A stretch of 64,000 nt of DNA. Source: Kibdelosporangium philippinense. Lineage in GTDB: Bacteria; Actinomycetota; Actinomycetes; Mycobacteriales; Pseudonocardiaceae. The number at the start of each line of letters is the position of its first letter. Within the stretch, counting starts at the first letter, position 1. The DNA is taken from positions 1,716,501-1,780,500 of the forward strand of contig NZ_JAJVCN010000004.1 in assembly GCF_021390435.2 (NCBI RefSeq). The letters run 5' to 3'. The position numbers were made by a program, and so were the translations under genes. This document shows positions 7,500 through 15,460 of this stretch, one piece after another. Below the pieces are notes generated by a model, which was given only the letters and a program-made list of their open reading frames with translations, had not been told where the DNA came from and made no database searches.

Positions 7500-8951
7500 G
7501 TGACACTCGATCGTCGACGGTTCCTGCTGACCGCCGGTCTCGGTGTCGCCGCCGCAACGGCATCCCTGCCTGCCATTGCGGCGGCCCACCCGAAAGCGGA
7601 GCCTGACTGGGCGGCTCTGCGCAGCAAGCTCAGTGGACAGTTGTTCCTCCCTGCCGATTCCGGCTACAACGACGCCAAGCTGGGCTTTTTCACCATGTAC
7701 GACCGGCATCGACCGGCCGCTGTGGCCAGGTGCACGCGTCAAGAGGACGTCCAAGCCTGCGTAGCGACCGCGGTAGCCAACGATTTCCCGCTAGCCGCAC
7801 GCTCCGGCGGCCACAGTTACGCCGGATACTCCACGCCGGACCGTGGGCTCGTGATCGACATCAGCCGGATGAACACAGTCGAGGTCCGTCCGGACGGCAC
7901 GGTCGTTGTCGGAGCGGGCGCCAGATTGTTCGATATCTACAGCGCGGTCGCGAAGGCGGGACGCCTGCTACCAGGCGGAACCTGTCCCTCGGTGGGCATC
8001 GCCGGACTGACGCTTGGCGGTGGGCTGAGCGCGATCGGCCGCAAATACGGGCTGACGTGCGACCGCCTGGTGAACGCGCGCATCATCACGCCGGACGGCA
8101 CCATCCGGGAAGCATCGGCCACTCCGGACTTGTTCTGGGCCTTACGAGGCGGAGGTGGGGGCAATTTCGGCGTCGTCACGTCTTTCACGTTCCAGACCGC
8201 GCCGAGCCACAACTTCACCACCTTCAACCTGTCGTTTCCGGCACAAGCATCCGCTGCGGTCGTCCACACCTGGCAGACGTGGTGCCAGGAGGTGCCCGAC
8301 GAGCTGTGGTCGCAGATCGGCGTCAGCGGCAACACCCAACTCGCTGGCACGTTCGCCGGACCGCCCAACCAGTTGCAAGGCTTCCTGGATACGTTCATCC
8401 GCCGCGTTGGCAGTCAACCGACTGGGCGTGACGTCCGCGAGAGGTCCTATTTCGACACAATGGTCTCCTTCGCGGGCTGCGAACCGTCCAACGGCGGCTG
8501 CACTCCAAGTTGGAACGGTGGTGGCGGCAGGCTCGATCGCGGGACGTACGTGGCGACATCCCGGATTCTGACCAAACCGGCCGCCGATCCGCAGGCGTTC
8601 GTCAATCTGTTGAACAGCGTTCCAGGCATGTACACGCTGCTCGACTCCTTCGGCGGCGCGATTGCGCGCGGCGGCGACGCGGCTTTCCCGCATCGCAAGG
8701 GGATCGCGAGCATTCAGCTGATCAAGGGTGTGAACAACGGTGACGAGGCGGCGGCGCGGGCGGCGATGCGGCCTGTGCGTGACGAACTTGGCCGCATGTT
8801 CGGTGAGTCGGCGTATGTCAACTACATCGATCCACAGATGCCGAACTGGGCCAATGCCTACTACGGGGCGAACTTGGCACGCTTGCGATCCATCGCGGCC
8901 AAGTACGACCCCGGCAAGGTGTTCCGGTACGGGCAGAGCCTGCATGTGTGA
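7500..8951 (+). CDS. secreted FAD-linked oxidase of the berberine-bridge-enzyme (BBE) family
   Basis: The 483-residue precursor starts with a Tat signal (DRRRFLLTAGLGVAAATA) and the cleavage region AIAAAHP. It then has an FAD-binding type 4 domain with RSGGHSYAGY, whose histidine is the usual covalent flavin attachment site, and the GLTLGGGLS motif. A C-terminal BBE segment ends NYIDPQMPNWANAYYGANLARL. Family members oxidise sugars, alkaloids or phenolics with oxygen; the substrate cannot be read from the sequence. The GTG start is preceded by AAGGAAAG at a 9-10-nt spacing. An ATG twelve codons upstream is an alternative but puts the twin arginines further from the N-terminus. Confidence 0.85.
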   Translation: MTLDRRRFLLTAGLGVAAATASLPAIAAAHPKAEPDWAALRSKLSGQLFLPADSGYNDAKLGFFTMYDRHRPAAVARCTRQEDVQACVATAVANDFPLAARSGGHSYAGYSTPDRGLVIDISRMNTVEVRPDGTVVVGAGARLFDIYSAVAKAGRLLPGGTCPSVGIAGLTLGGGLSAIGRKYGLTCDRLVNARIITPDGTIREASATPDLFWALRGGGGGNFGVVTSFTFQTAPSHNFTTFNLSFPAQASAAVVHTWQTWCQEVPDELWSQIGVSGNTQLAGTFAGPPNQLQGFLDTFIRRVGSQPTGRDVRERSYFDTMVSFAGCEPSNGGCTPSWNGGGGRLDRGTYVATSRILTKPAADPQAFVNLLNSVPGMYTLLDSFGGAIARGGDAAFPHRKGIASIQLIKGVNNGDEAAARAAMRPVRDELGRMFGESAYVNYIDPQMPNWANAYYGANLARLRSIAAKYDPGKVFRYGQSLHV

Positions 8952-9054
8952 GCCAGGTGACAGTCCAGCCGGGATTATCCGGACGATGGGCGCTGTTCGA
9001 GGCAGTCAGACTCACTGACCTCTTGAACACGAATAGTCCACTGGAGTGACCGTC

Positions 9055-9612
9055 ATGACCTACCGCGTCGGCTACATAGTTGGCAGCCTCTCCCAGCGTT
9101 CGATCAACCGCAGGCTGGCGAAGGCGCTGACCAAGCTCGCGCCGTCGCACGATCTGGAGCTCGTGGAGATCCCGATCGGAGATCTGCCGTTGTACAACCA
9201 CGACTACGACGCGGACTACCCGGAGGTCGGCAAGCAGCTCAAGGCGGCCATCGAGTCCAGTGACGCGATCCTGATCGTGACGCCGGAGTACAACCGCTCC
9301 ATCCCCGGCGCGCTGAAGAACGCGATCGACTGGGCGAGCCGTCCGTGGGGAACCAACTCGTTCAACGGAAAGCCAGCCGCGGTGATCGGCGCCTCTGGCG
9401 GCTCGATCTCCACCGCCGTCGCACAGCAGCACCTGAAGAGCATCCTGCTGTTCAGCAACGCCGCGGTGCTCGGTCAGCCGGAGGCGTACATCCAGTTCGC
9501 CGAGGGACTGGTCACCGAGGACGGTGAGGTCACCAACGAGACCACTACCGAGTTCCTCTCCTTGTTCCTCAACGCGTTCGCCGCGCACACCAAGCGCAAC
9601 CTCGGACGCTGA
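9055..9612 (+). CDS. NADPH-dependent FMN reductase / quinone reductase
   Basis: A 185-residue flavodoxin-like protein with GSLSQRSINRRLAKAL (FMN phosphate loop), the family motif TPEYNRSIPGALKNAIDW, and GASGGSISTAVAQQHL. Such enzymes reduce FMN or quinones in the cytoplasm with NAD(P)H. GGAG lies 8 nt before the chosen ATG; the GTG at 9046 is too close to it. The gene lies about 100 bp after the FAD oxidase in the same direction and could supply reduced flavin to neighbouring oxidative steps, which is inference. Confidence 0.88.
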   Translation: MTYRVGYIVGSLSQRSINRRLAKALTKLAPSHDLELVEIPIGDLPLYNHDYDADYPEVGKQLKAAIESSDAILIVTPEYNRSIPGALKNAIDWASRPWGTNSFNGKPAAVIGASGGSISTAVAQQHLKSILLFSNAAVLGQPEAYIQFAEGLVTEDGEVTNETTTEFLSLFLNAFAAHTKRNLGR

Positions 9613-9618
9613 TATACC

Positions 9619-9655
9619 AACGAGAAGGGTGCCGCGATCCGGCGCCCTTCTCGTT
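9619..9655 (+). terminator. hairpin terminator after the FMN reductase gene
   Basis: Perfect 11-bp stem AACGAGAAGGG / CCCTTCTCGTT, extended inward with one mismatch, begins 6 nt after the stop. Confidence 0.7.
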
Positions 9656-9803
9656 GCGCACTGGCGGGTTTGTGCCAGTGAACGTGCTGGTCAACGATCT
9701 TTGTGAGCTACGAGTCATTGTCCGGCAACGGCATTTCAGGTTAGCGTTCCTAAAAGTCAGGGTCGTTGACTACCGATGGCCCGTCCGGGGACAGGAGCCT
9801 GAC

Positions 9804-10433
9804 ATGGCGTCCGAACTGGCGCAGGACTACGCGGCGGAGTTCGACCGAGATTGGACCGCCGCGGAGAACACTCCCGTCGAGTTCCCGCCGATGGACGTGA
9901 ACGCCCTGATCAAGCAGCATTTCCGGCTTGGCCGCGAGCTCGTGGCCAGCAAGTCGATGCTATGGGACTTACTGGTGCGTCAAGCGCACGCGATGGACAT
10001 CTACGTTCCGTGCCGGATCAAGCCGGGTTCGATGCGTACCTTTTCCACCGAGGAATCCGACTTCATCCGAGTATCGGATCAGCCTGTGTGGACCGACGAC
10101 ACCCGCTACACCCAGGTGATCCAACGCGTGTTCGTGGACAACGACAGGCGCGCGGTGCTCCACCTTGGCACGGGCCACATGACCACACCGGACGGTGAGT
10201 ATTTGTGGGCCGGTGCGGACCAGCCGCTGTATCACATCGAATGGGTCGTAACGGGCACGGAAACGCGGCCGATTCTGCGGCGGCGGATGGTTCATTTGAC
10301 TGACGCTCCGGACGCCCGTCTTGCCTGGTACTTCGCGCGCCTGATGCGCGAGAAGCCAATGGTCGAGTCGTTGGAGATCTACCTGCGCGAACAGTGGGGC
10401 CTCGACACGGCGCACCACCCGATCAGCGCTTAG
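9804..10433 (+). CDS. uncharacterised protein, intact paralogue of 6560-7030
   Basis: I do not assign this 209-residue protein to a family. It has no signal peptide or membrane segment. A helical N-terminal part (about residues 1-65) precedes a beta-rich part carrying IYVPCRIKPG, HMTTPDG, LYHIEWVV and RRRMVHLTD, and then a C-terminal amphipathic helix. The C-terminal two thirds aligns with the product at 6560-7030. The ATG has AGGAG 6 nt upstream. It overlaps the convergent GntR gene by 4 bp. Its position beside the GntR-VOC and E1-E2 units suggests a role in the same catabolic process, which is inference. Confidence 0.7.
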   Translation: MASELAQDYAAEFDRDWTAAENTPVEFPPMDVNALIKQHFRLGRELVASKSMLWDLLVRQAHAMDIYVPCRIKPGSMRTFSTEESDFIRVSDQPVWTDDTRYTQVIQRVFVDNDRRAVLHLGTGHMTTPDGEYLWAGADQPLYHIEWVVTGTETRPILRRRMVHLTDAPDARLAWYFARLMREKPMVESLEIYLREQWGLDTAHHPISA

Positions 10434-11080
10434 ACGAAGACCTCAGGATGGCGCGAAAGTTCCACTCTGGTCCGCCGGATATGCATTTCCAGCACCTGTT
10501 CCGCAGACGCGTGATCATGGTCCCGTAGCGCCTGAATCAGCAGCCGGTGCTCGGCGCCGATGATCCAGTTGCGTTGTGAACCGGCAAGCCTGGTGAACGC
10601 GCGGCGATAGTGCTGCGTGGTGTCCCACAATCGAGCCACAATGGACGCGAGTTCCTCGGCGTTGTGGTGCTTGTAGACAGCCCAGTGTAGACGCCGGTCC
10701 AGTACGAGGAAGTCCTCGACGTCCGCGCTGCGCTCGATCTTGTCCTGCAGCTCGTCCATCTCGTCGATGTCCTCATCGGTCAGCAACGGCGCGGACTCGG
10801 TGAGCAGCAACGGTTCCAGGCGTTCGCGCATCCGGTAGATCAGGTCACACTCGCGCATGTCCATTCTGGTCACCCACGCGCCTTGGTTGGCGCGCAACGT
10901 GATCAGGCCTTGTGACGCCACAATCCGCAACGCCTCGCGTACTGGGAGCCTGCTGGTCTGCAGTTCCTCGGCGAGCTCGTCCTGGATGATCCGCGTACCG
11001 GGCGCCAGCCGGCCGGTCAGGATGCGTTCACGCAACACCTCGGCGATCCGCTGACTCGCGACGCCGGCGCCCTCGGACAC
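10430..11080 (-). CDS. GntR-family (FadR subgroup) transcription regulator
   Basis: A 216-residue regulator. Its N-terminal winged helix (IAEVLRERILTGRLAPGTRI…TSRLPVREALRIV) is typical of GntR proteins. The all-helical FCD ligand-binding domain follows, with the metal-binding pattern D…H (LDRRLHWAVY), H and H (EHRLLIQAL…LEMHIRRTRVEL). GTG start with AGGGGGA upstream. It lies 11 bp downstream of the VOC gene, so the two probably form one operon. It likely controls that operon and the divergent E1-E2 genes through the palindromes between them. Confidence 0.9.
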   Translation of the reverse strand: MSEGAGVASQRIAEVLRERILTGRLAPGTRIIQDELAEELQTSRLPVREALRIVASQGLITLRANQGAWVTRMDMRECDLIYRMRERLEPLLLTESAPLLTDEDIDEMDELQDKIERSADVEDFLVLDRRLHWAVYKHHNAEELASIVARLWDTTQHYRRAFTRLAGSQRNWIIGAEHRLLIQALRDHDHASAEQVLEMHIRRTRVELSRHPEVFV

Positions 11081-11091
11081 CGCTTCCCCCT

Positions 11092-11592
11092 CTACCGGAA
11101 GGCCTCTGGATGATGGTCGAATGCTTTGCCGTTCGGATAGGACACTAGCTCACACTGCAGGCCCCACGGGGCGAGGAAGTACACCCAGCGCTGCCCCTCA
11201 CTTGGTCCTTTGCTGACCGTCGGCTCACCGAGAACGCGCAGGCCACGGCGGTGCAGGTCGGCGACGGCTGCGTCCATGTCCTCGACGTACAGCGCGATGT
11301 GGTGCCCGCCGATATCGCTGTTACGCGGCGGTTCGGTGTCCTGGTCGGGCGCCTCGTACTCGAACACCTCGAAGATCGCCTGGCCGCCGAGCCGGAAGAA
11401 GTGCAGCTTGCGCATCACCGTGCGGTCGTCGACGTTGAGGTGCTCGCTCATCCACGTGCCGTCGTCCTGGTACGGCCCGAGTGTGTACATGTACTCGCAG
11501 CCCAGCACGTCAACCAAGAACTCTCGCGCCTGCGCGAGGTCGGGCACGGTCAGCCCGATGTGGTCGACGCGGCTCAGTCCCGGGATCGGCAT
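11092..11592 (-). CDS. VOC-family protein (glyoxalase/dioxygenase fold)
   Basis: A 166-residue protein with two beta-alpha-beta-beta-beta modules. The metal-binding residues expected in this superfamily can be placed at DHIGLTV (His), HHIALYV (His) and CELVSYP (Glu). Members include glyoxalase I, extradiol dioxygenases and epimerases; the reaction here is not determined. GGAGG lies 5 nt before the ATG. It is the first gene of an operon with the GntR regulator and is transcribed away from the E1-E2 genes. Confidence 0.85.
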   Translation of the reverse strand: MPIPGLSRVDHIGLTVPDLAQAREFLVDVLGCEYMYTLGPYQDDGTWMSEHLNVDDRTVMRKLHFFRLGGQAIFEVFEYEAPDQDTEPPRNSDIGGHHIALYVEDMDAAVADLHRRGLRVLGEPTVSKGPSEGQRWVYFLAPWGLQCELVSYPNGKAFDHHPEAFR

Positions 11593-11602
11593 CGATGCCT
11601 CC

Positions 11603-11615
11603 AAATGTATCCATT
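11603..11615. promoter_or_regulatory. GntR operator candidate, copy 1
   Basis: AAATGTATCCATT matches the perfect palindrome at 11666-11679 at all but one of the shared positions. It sits just upstream of the VOC ribosome-binding site. The two centres are about 63 bp apart, close to six helical turns. Confidence 0.5.
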
Positions 11616-11665
11616 CGGCTTGATTTTGGGCCCGCTTTCTCGCATAGTACTTGATGAGACGCTCA

Positions 11666-11679
11666 AAATGGATCCATTT
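11666..11679. promoter_or_regulatory. GntR operator candidate, copy 2 (perfect palindrome)
   Basis: AAATGGATCCATTT is a 14-bp perfect palindrome. It directly abuts the GGAG ribosome-binding site of the E1 gene, so a bound repressor could block both transcription and initiation. Confidence 0.6.
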
Positions 11680-11688
11680 GGAGCTCAG

Positions 11689-13860
11689 ATGCCTTCCCAT
11701 GAACCTCTGTCCGCCTCGTCGCCGTTGACCGCGCTGAGCACAACGACGGCTGACTGGGACGATGCCGATCCGGCCTTGCTGCTGCGCCTACTCGGGCAGG
11801 CGGCTTGGATCCGATCGTTCGAGGAGTACGTGCTTGAGCTGGCTGGTGAAGGGCTCGTGCACGGCCCCGCGCACTCCAGCATTGGGCAGGAAGGCGGCGC
11901 GGTCGGCTCGATCGTCCCGCTGCGCACCGACGACTTCGTCAATGGATCCCATCGGGGCCACCACCAGTTCCTGGCCAAGGCGTTCGGGCACGTCATACCG
12001 GGCAAGACCGACGGCCTGCCGGAAGTGACCGACGACGTGCGGACCGTGCTGCGCCGGACGTTGGCCGAGATCTGCGGCCTGGCTGACGGTTATTGCCGCG
12101 GCCGTGGTGGATCCATGCACCTGCAGTGGAAAGAAGCGGGCGCGATGGGCACGAACGCGATCGTCGGCGGCGGCGTACCGCAGGCCGCGGGATTCGCGTT
12201 CAACCAGCGCCGCGCGGGCACTGACGCGGTCACTGTCACCTATTTCGGTGACGGCGCCGTGAACATCGGGTCGGTCCTTGAGACATTCAACCTCGCGGCG
12301 GCCTGGAAGCTGCCGCTGTGCTTCTTCATCGAGAACAACCTGTACGCTGTGTCGACGCCGGTCGATGAGGCAACGGCGGAACCGCGACTTGCCGCGCGTG
12401 GCCTTGGGTTCAACATCCCGAGCTGGCGGGTCGACGGAATGGATCCATTGGCGGTCCACCTGGCGATGACCGAGGCGCTCGAGCACATGCGGGCAGGCAA
12501 CGGGCCCACGATCATCGAGGCTGAGGTCTACCGGTACTTCCACCAGAACGGCCCATACCCGGGCAGTGCGTTCGGCTACCGGACCAAGGCTGAAGAGAAG
12601 GCGTGGCGCGATCGTGATCCGATAGAACTGTTGCGGTCACATGTAATCCGGCGAGGTATTGCCACAGCCGACGAGATCACGGCCGCCCACGACGAAGTAG
12701 TCAAGACGCTGCGCGAGATCGGCGATTCGTTCCTGGAGGCTGACCCGGCGGGTAAGCGGCGGATCAAGGAATCCGCTTGGCCTGACACGAGTTTCGTCGA
12801 TGTCGGTGTCCGAGGTGATCTGTCCGAACTGGACGGAAGCCGGTATGAGGAAGAGGACACGTACTCCGGAACGTTGGGAAAGCGCAAGTTCGTCGACGCG
12901 ATCAGCGACGTGCTCGCCCGCCGGATGGAGACCGACGAACGAGTCGTGATCCTCGGCGAGGACGTCAACAGGCTCAAAGGCGGCACGAATGGTGCGACCA
13001 AGCGTCCGCTTGAGCTGTTCCCCGACCGGGTTTTGGGCACGCCGATCAGCGAAAACGCGTTCGCTGGGCTTGGTGGCGGGATGGCGATCGACGGGCGAGG
13101 TCGTCCGATCGTCGAGTTCATGTACGCCGACTTCATGTGGGTCGCCGCCGACCAGTTGTTCAACCAGATCGCCAAGGCACGGCACATGTTCGGCGGCCAG
13201 GGGAGTGTCCCCTTTGTACTGCGCAGCAAGCTCGCGGCTGGGACGGGGTATGGCTCGCAGCACTCGATGGATCCAGCTGGCGTGCTGACCACGGCGGCGG
13301 GTTTGCGGGTGGTGGCGCCTTCCAATCCCTTTGACTACGTGGGCCTGATGAATACGGCGCTGGCGTGCGACGACCCTGTCGTGGTTTTGGAACATGTGGA
13401 CTTGTATACGTCCACCGGAACAGGGCCGGTGGATGACTTGGACTATCGGATCCCGGTTGGGAAGGCCGCTTTGCGGTCGCAGGGTGATGATGTAACTGTC
13501 ATCTCTTACCTGTCCATGGTCGGGCATTGTCTTGAAGCGCTCGGTCAGGTTCCTGAGGTCAGCGCGGACTTGATTGACCTGCGCTGGCTCGACCGTGCCA
13601 GCCTTGACTGGGACACCATTTCGGCCAGCGTGAAGAAAACCAACAAGGTGTTGATTGTCGAGCAAGGCGCGATCGGGACTTCGTACGGGGGACGGCTCGC
13701 CGACGAGATCCAGCGGCGCCTGTTCGATTGGCTGGACGCGCCCGTCGAGCGGGTCACCGGCGGCGAGGCTTCGCCGAGCATCAGCAAGGTCCTGGAGCGC
13801 GCGGCCGTTGCGCGCACGGAGGAAGTCGTTGCCGCGTTGCGTCGCATCGCCGCGTATTGA
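11689..13860 (+). CDS. 2-oxoacid dehydrogenase E1, fused alpha and beta subunits
   Basis: A 723-residue thiamin-diphosphate enzyme that decarboxylates a 2-oxoacid and passes the acyl group to the lipoyl E2. Residues about 30-345 are the alpha subunit, with the ThDP motif GDG (187-189) … NN (216-217), HRGHH and GRGGSMH. Residues about 395-720 are the beta subunit (VILGEDV, ISENAFAGLGGGMA, EFMYADFM, VEQGAIGTSYGGRLADEI). Alpha and beta are separate genes in most pyruvate, acetoin and branched-chain complexes; fused forms are known in some bacteria. GGAG precedes the ATG by 5 nt. The E2 gene follows directly. No E3 gene is nearby, so the housekeeping lipoamide dehydrogenase is presumably shared. 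Confidence 0.9.
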   Translation: MPSHEPLSASSPLTALSTTTADWDDADPALLLRLLGQAAWIRSFEEYVLELAGEGLVHGPAHSSIGQEGGAVGSIVPLRTDDFVNGSHRGHHQFLAKAFGHVIPGKTDGLPEVTDDVRTVLRRTLAEICGLADGYCRGRGGSMHLQWKEAGAMGTNAIVGGGVPQAAGFAFNQRRAGTDAVTVTYFGDGAVNIGSVLETFNLAAAWKLPLCFFIENNLYAVSTPVDEATAEPRLAARGLGFNIPSWRVDGMDPLAVHLAMTEALEHMRAGNGPTIIEAEVYRYFHQNGPYPGSAFGYRTKAEEKAWRDRDPIELLRSHVIRRGIATADEITAAHDEVVKTLREIGDSFLEADPAGKRRIKESAWPDTSFVDVGVRGDLSELDGSRYEEEDTYSGTLGKRKFVDAISDVLARRMETDERVVILGEDVNRLKGGTNGATKRPLELFPDRVLGTPISENAFAGLGGGMAIDGRGRPIVEFMYADFMWVAADQLFNQIAKARHMFGGQGSVPFVLRSKLAAGTGYGSQHSMDPAGVLTTAAGLRVVAPSNPFDYVGLMNTALACDDPVVVLEHVDLYTSTGTGPVDDLDYRIPVGKAALRSQGDDVTVISYLSMVGHCLEALGQVPEVSADLIDLRWLDRASLDWDTISASVKKTNKVLIVEQGAIGTSYGGRLADEIQRRLFDWLDAPVERVTGGEASPSISKVLERAAVARTEEVVAALRRIAAY

Positions 13861-13879
13861 GCCGATAGGAGACATGATC

Positions 13880-15460
13880 ATGGCGACGCTGCTGCGCGTG
13901 CCTGAAGTCGCGACCGGCTCTACGTCGGCTTTGCTGACCGAGTGGCTGGTGGCTGAGAATGCGCGGTTCGCTGCGGGCGACCCGCTTGTCGTGCTGGAGA
14001 CCGACAAGGCCGCGGTCGAGGTCGAGGCCGAGGTGGACGCTGTGCTGTTGCGGGCTTTGGTGCCCGGCGGGACGAATGTGGAGGCTGGCTCGCCGATCGC
14101 GCTGCTCGGGTCGGAGGCCGAGGCCGCTGATGTGGACAGGTTGCTGGTGGAGCTCGGCGTTGGTACCGGGTCAGAGGCCGCGGTTGAGTCTGGGCCGGAG
14201 TTGGCTGCCACCAGTCCTGAGCCTGTTCAGCGGCCGCGGGTTTTCGCCAGCCCGCTGGCCCGGAAGCTGCTCAAGGAAGCGGGAATGACGCCGGACCAGG
14301 TCACAGGCACGGGTCCGGATGGCCGGATCGTGCGCAGGGACGTGGACAAAGCGATTGAGCTCAAGTCGATGGCCCTCAACTCGACGGACCCCAATCTGGC
14401 TGCTGCCAACTTGGTCGCGCCCAGTTCGGTTGCGCGCAACTCAGTTGAGGCCAGCTCGATTGAGTCCCAGTCTGTCGGCCCCAACTCAGGAGGCCTCAAC
14501 CCGGCGGGGCTCAACCCGGTGGGGTCCGATTCAGCGGGACTCGATTCAGCAGGGCTCAACTCGGCTGGCCTCGACTCAGCGGGGCTCGATTCAGCAGGGC
14601 TCAACTCGGCTGGCCTCGACTCAGTGGGGCTCGATTCAGCGGGGCAGGACCGAGTTGGCCGCGAGTCAAGTGGATCTGATCGAGTTGGCCATGATCTGGC
14701 TGGATCCGAGCGAGTTGGGTCTGATCGGGTTGGCCGTGAACCTGTTGTGGGCAAGCACCTGCCGCCTCAACTTCCGCCTGCTCAGGGCGAGGAAGTCCCG
14801 CTGACCCGGATGCGCCGGGCGATCGCGCGCAGGCTCACCGAAAGCAAGCGGGACATCCCGCACTTCTACCTCCGCCGGACCGCCCGCATCGACGCGCTAC
14901 TGGCCCTACGCAAACAACTCAACGAGGTGTCGCCGGAGAAGATCTCCGTCAACGACCTCGTCGTGCGCGCAGTCGGAGTCGCTCACACCCAAGTGCCCGA
15001 CGCCAACGTGATCTGGACTGGCGACGGCATGACCCGATACTCCACTGTGGATGTCGGAGTTGCCGTCGCGTCCAGCCGCGGCCTGCTCACCCCGGTTCTG
15101 CGCGGCGTCGAGCGTAGCTCGCCCAGTGCGATTTCCCGGCAGATCAAGGAATTCGCCCGGCAGGCCGATGGTGGCAAACTTCGCCAGTCCGATCTGGAAG
15201 GCGGCACGATCACCGTCAGCAACCTTGGCATGTACGGCGTCGAGGAGTTCTCCGCGATCATCAATCCACCCCAGTCCATGATTCTCGCTGTCGGCGCTGG
15301 TCGTCAGGCGCCGGTTGTCGTCGATGGCGAAGTCCGGGTGGAAACCCAGATGGCGCTGACGTTGTCGGTCGACCACCGTGCCATCGACGGCGCGTTGGCC
15401 GCCCAATGGATGGCCGCTCTGATCACAGCGCTTGAGGAGCCACTTCGACTGCTGGCTTGA
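13880..15460 (+). CDS. 2-oxoacid dehydrogenase E2 acyltransferase with five-residue repeat linker
   Basis: A 526-residue dihydrolipoamide acyltransferase. The N-terminal lipoyl domain carries the lipoylated lysine in ETDKA (Lys43). A peripheral-subunit-binding domain spans about 120-160 (SPLARKLLKE…GTGPDGRIVRRDV). The catalytic domain starts near 295, with SVNDLVVRAV and the catalytic DHRAIDG. Between them, about 125 residues follow a strict five-residue period: SAGLD or SAGLN in the middle, degenerate RVGSD/RVGRE at the end. It replaces the usual Ala/Pro linker. AGGAG is 8 nt before the chosen ATG (the ATG at 13874 is only 2 nt away). The 3' end overlaps the convergent transporter gene by 38 bp. 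Confidence 0.9.
   Translation: MATLLRVPEVATGSTSALLTEWLVAENARFAAGDPLVVLETDKAAVEVEAEVDAVLLRALVPGGTNVEAGSPIALLGSEAEAADVDRLLVELGVGTGSEAAVESGPELAATSPEPVQRPRVFASPLARKLLKEAGMTPDQVTGTGPDGRIVRRDVDKAIELKSMALNSTDPNLAAANLVAPSSVARNSVEASSIESQSVGPNSGGLNPAGLNPVGSDSAGLDSAGLNSAGLDSAGLDSAGLNSAGLDSVGLDSAGQDRVGRESSGSDRVGHDLAGSERVGSDRVGREPVVGKHLPPQLPPAQGEEVPLTRMRRAIARRLTESKRDIPHFYLRRTARIDALLALRKQLNEVSPEKISVNDLVVRAVGVAHTQVPDANVIWTGDGMTRYSTVDVGVAVASSRGLLTPVLRGVERSSPSAISRQIKEFARQADGGKLRQSDLEGGTITVSNLGMYGVEEFSAIINPPQSMILAVGAGRQAPVVVDGEVRVETQMALTLSVDHRAIDGALAAQWMAALITALEEPLRLLA
14369..14748 (+). repeat. 15-bp/45-bp coding repeats in the E2 linker
   Basis: About 25 units of 15 bp, each coding a pentapeptide. A 45-bp block (three pentapeptides) is repeated almost identically around 14540-14640, which shows recent tandem duplication. 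Codon use drifts from clean SAGL(D/N) copies in the centre to degenerate copies at both ends. Confidence 0.9.

Noticed and set aside
15423..15460. Overlap of E2 and MFS genes as an error
   Set aside because: Short convergent 3' overlaps are common in this window (for example 10430-10433, 22347-22375), and both C-termini look normal.
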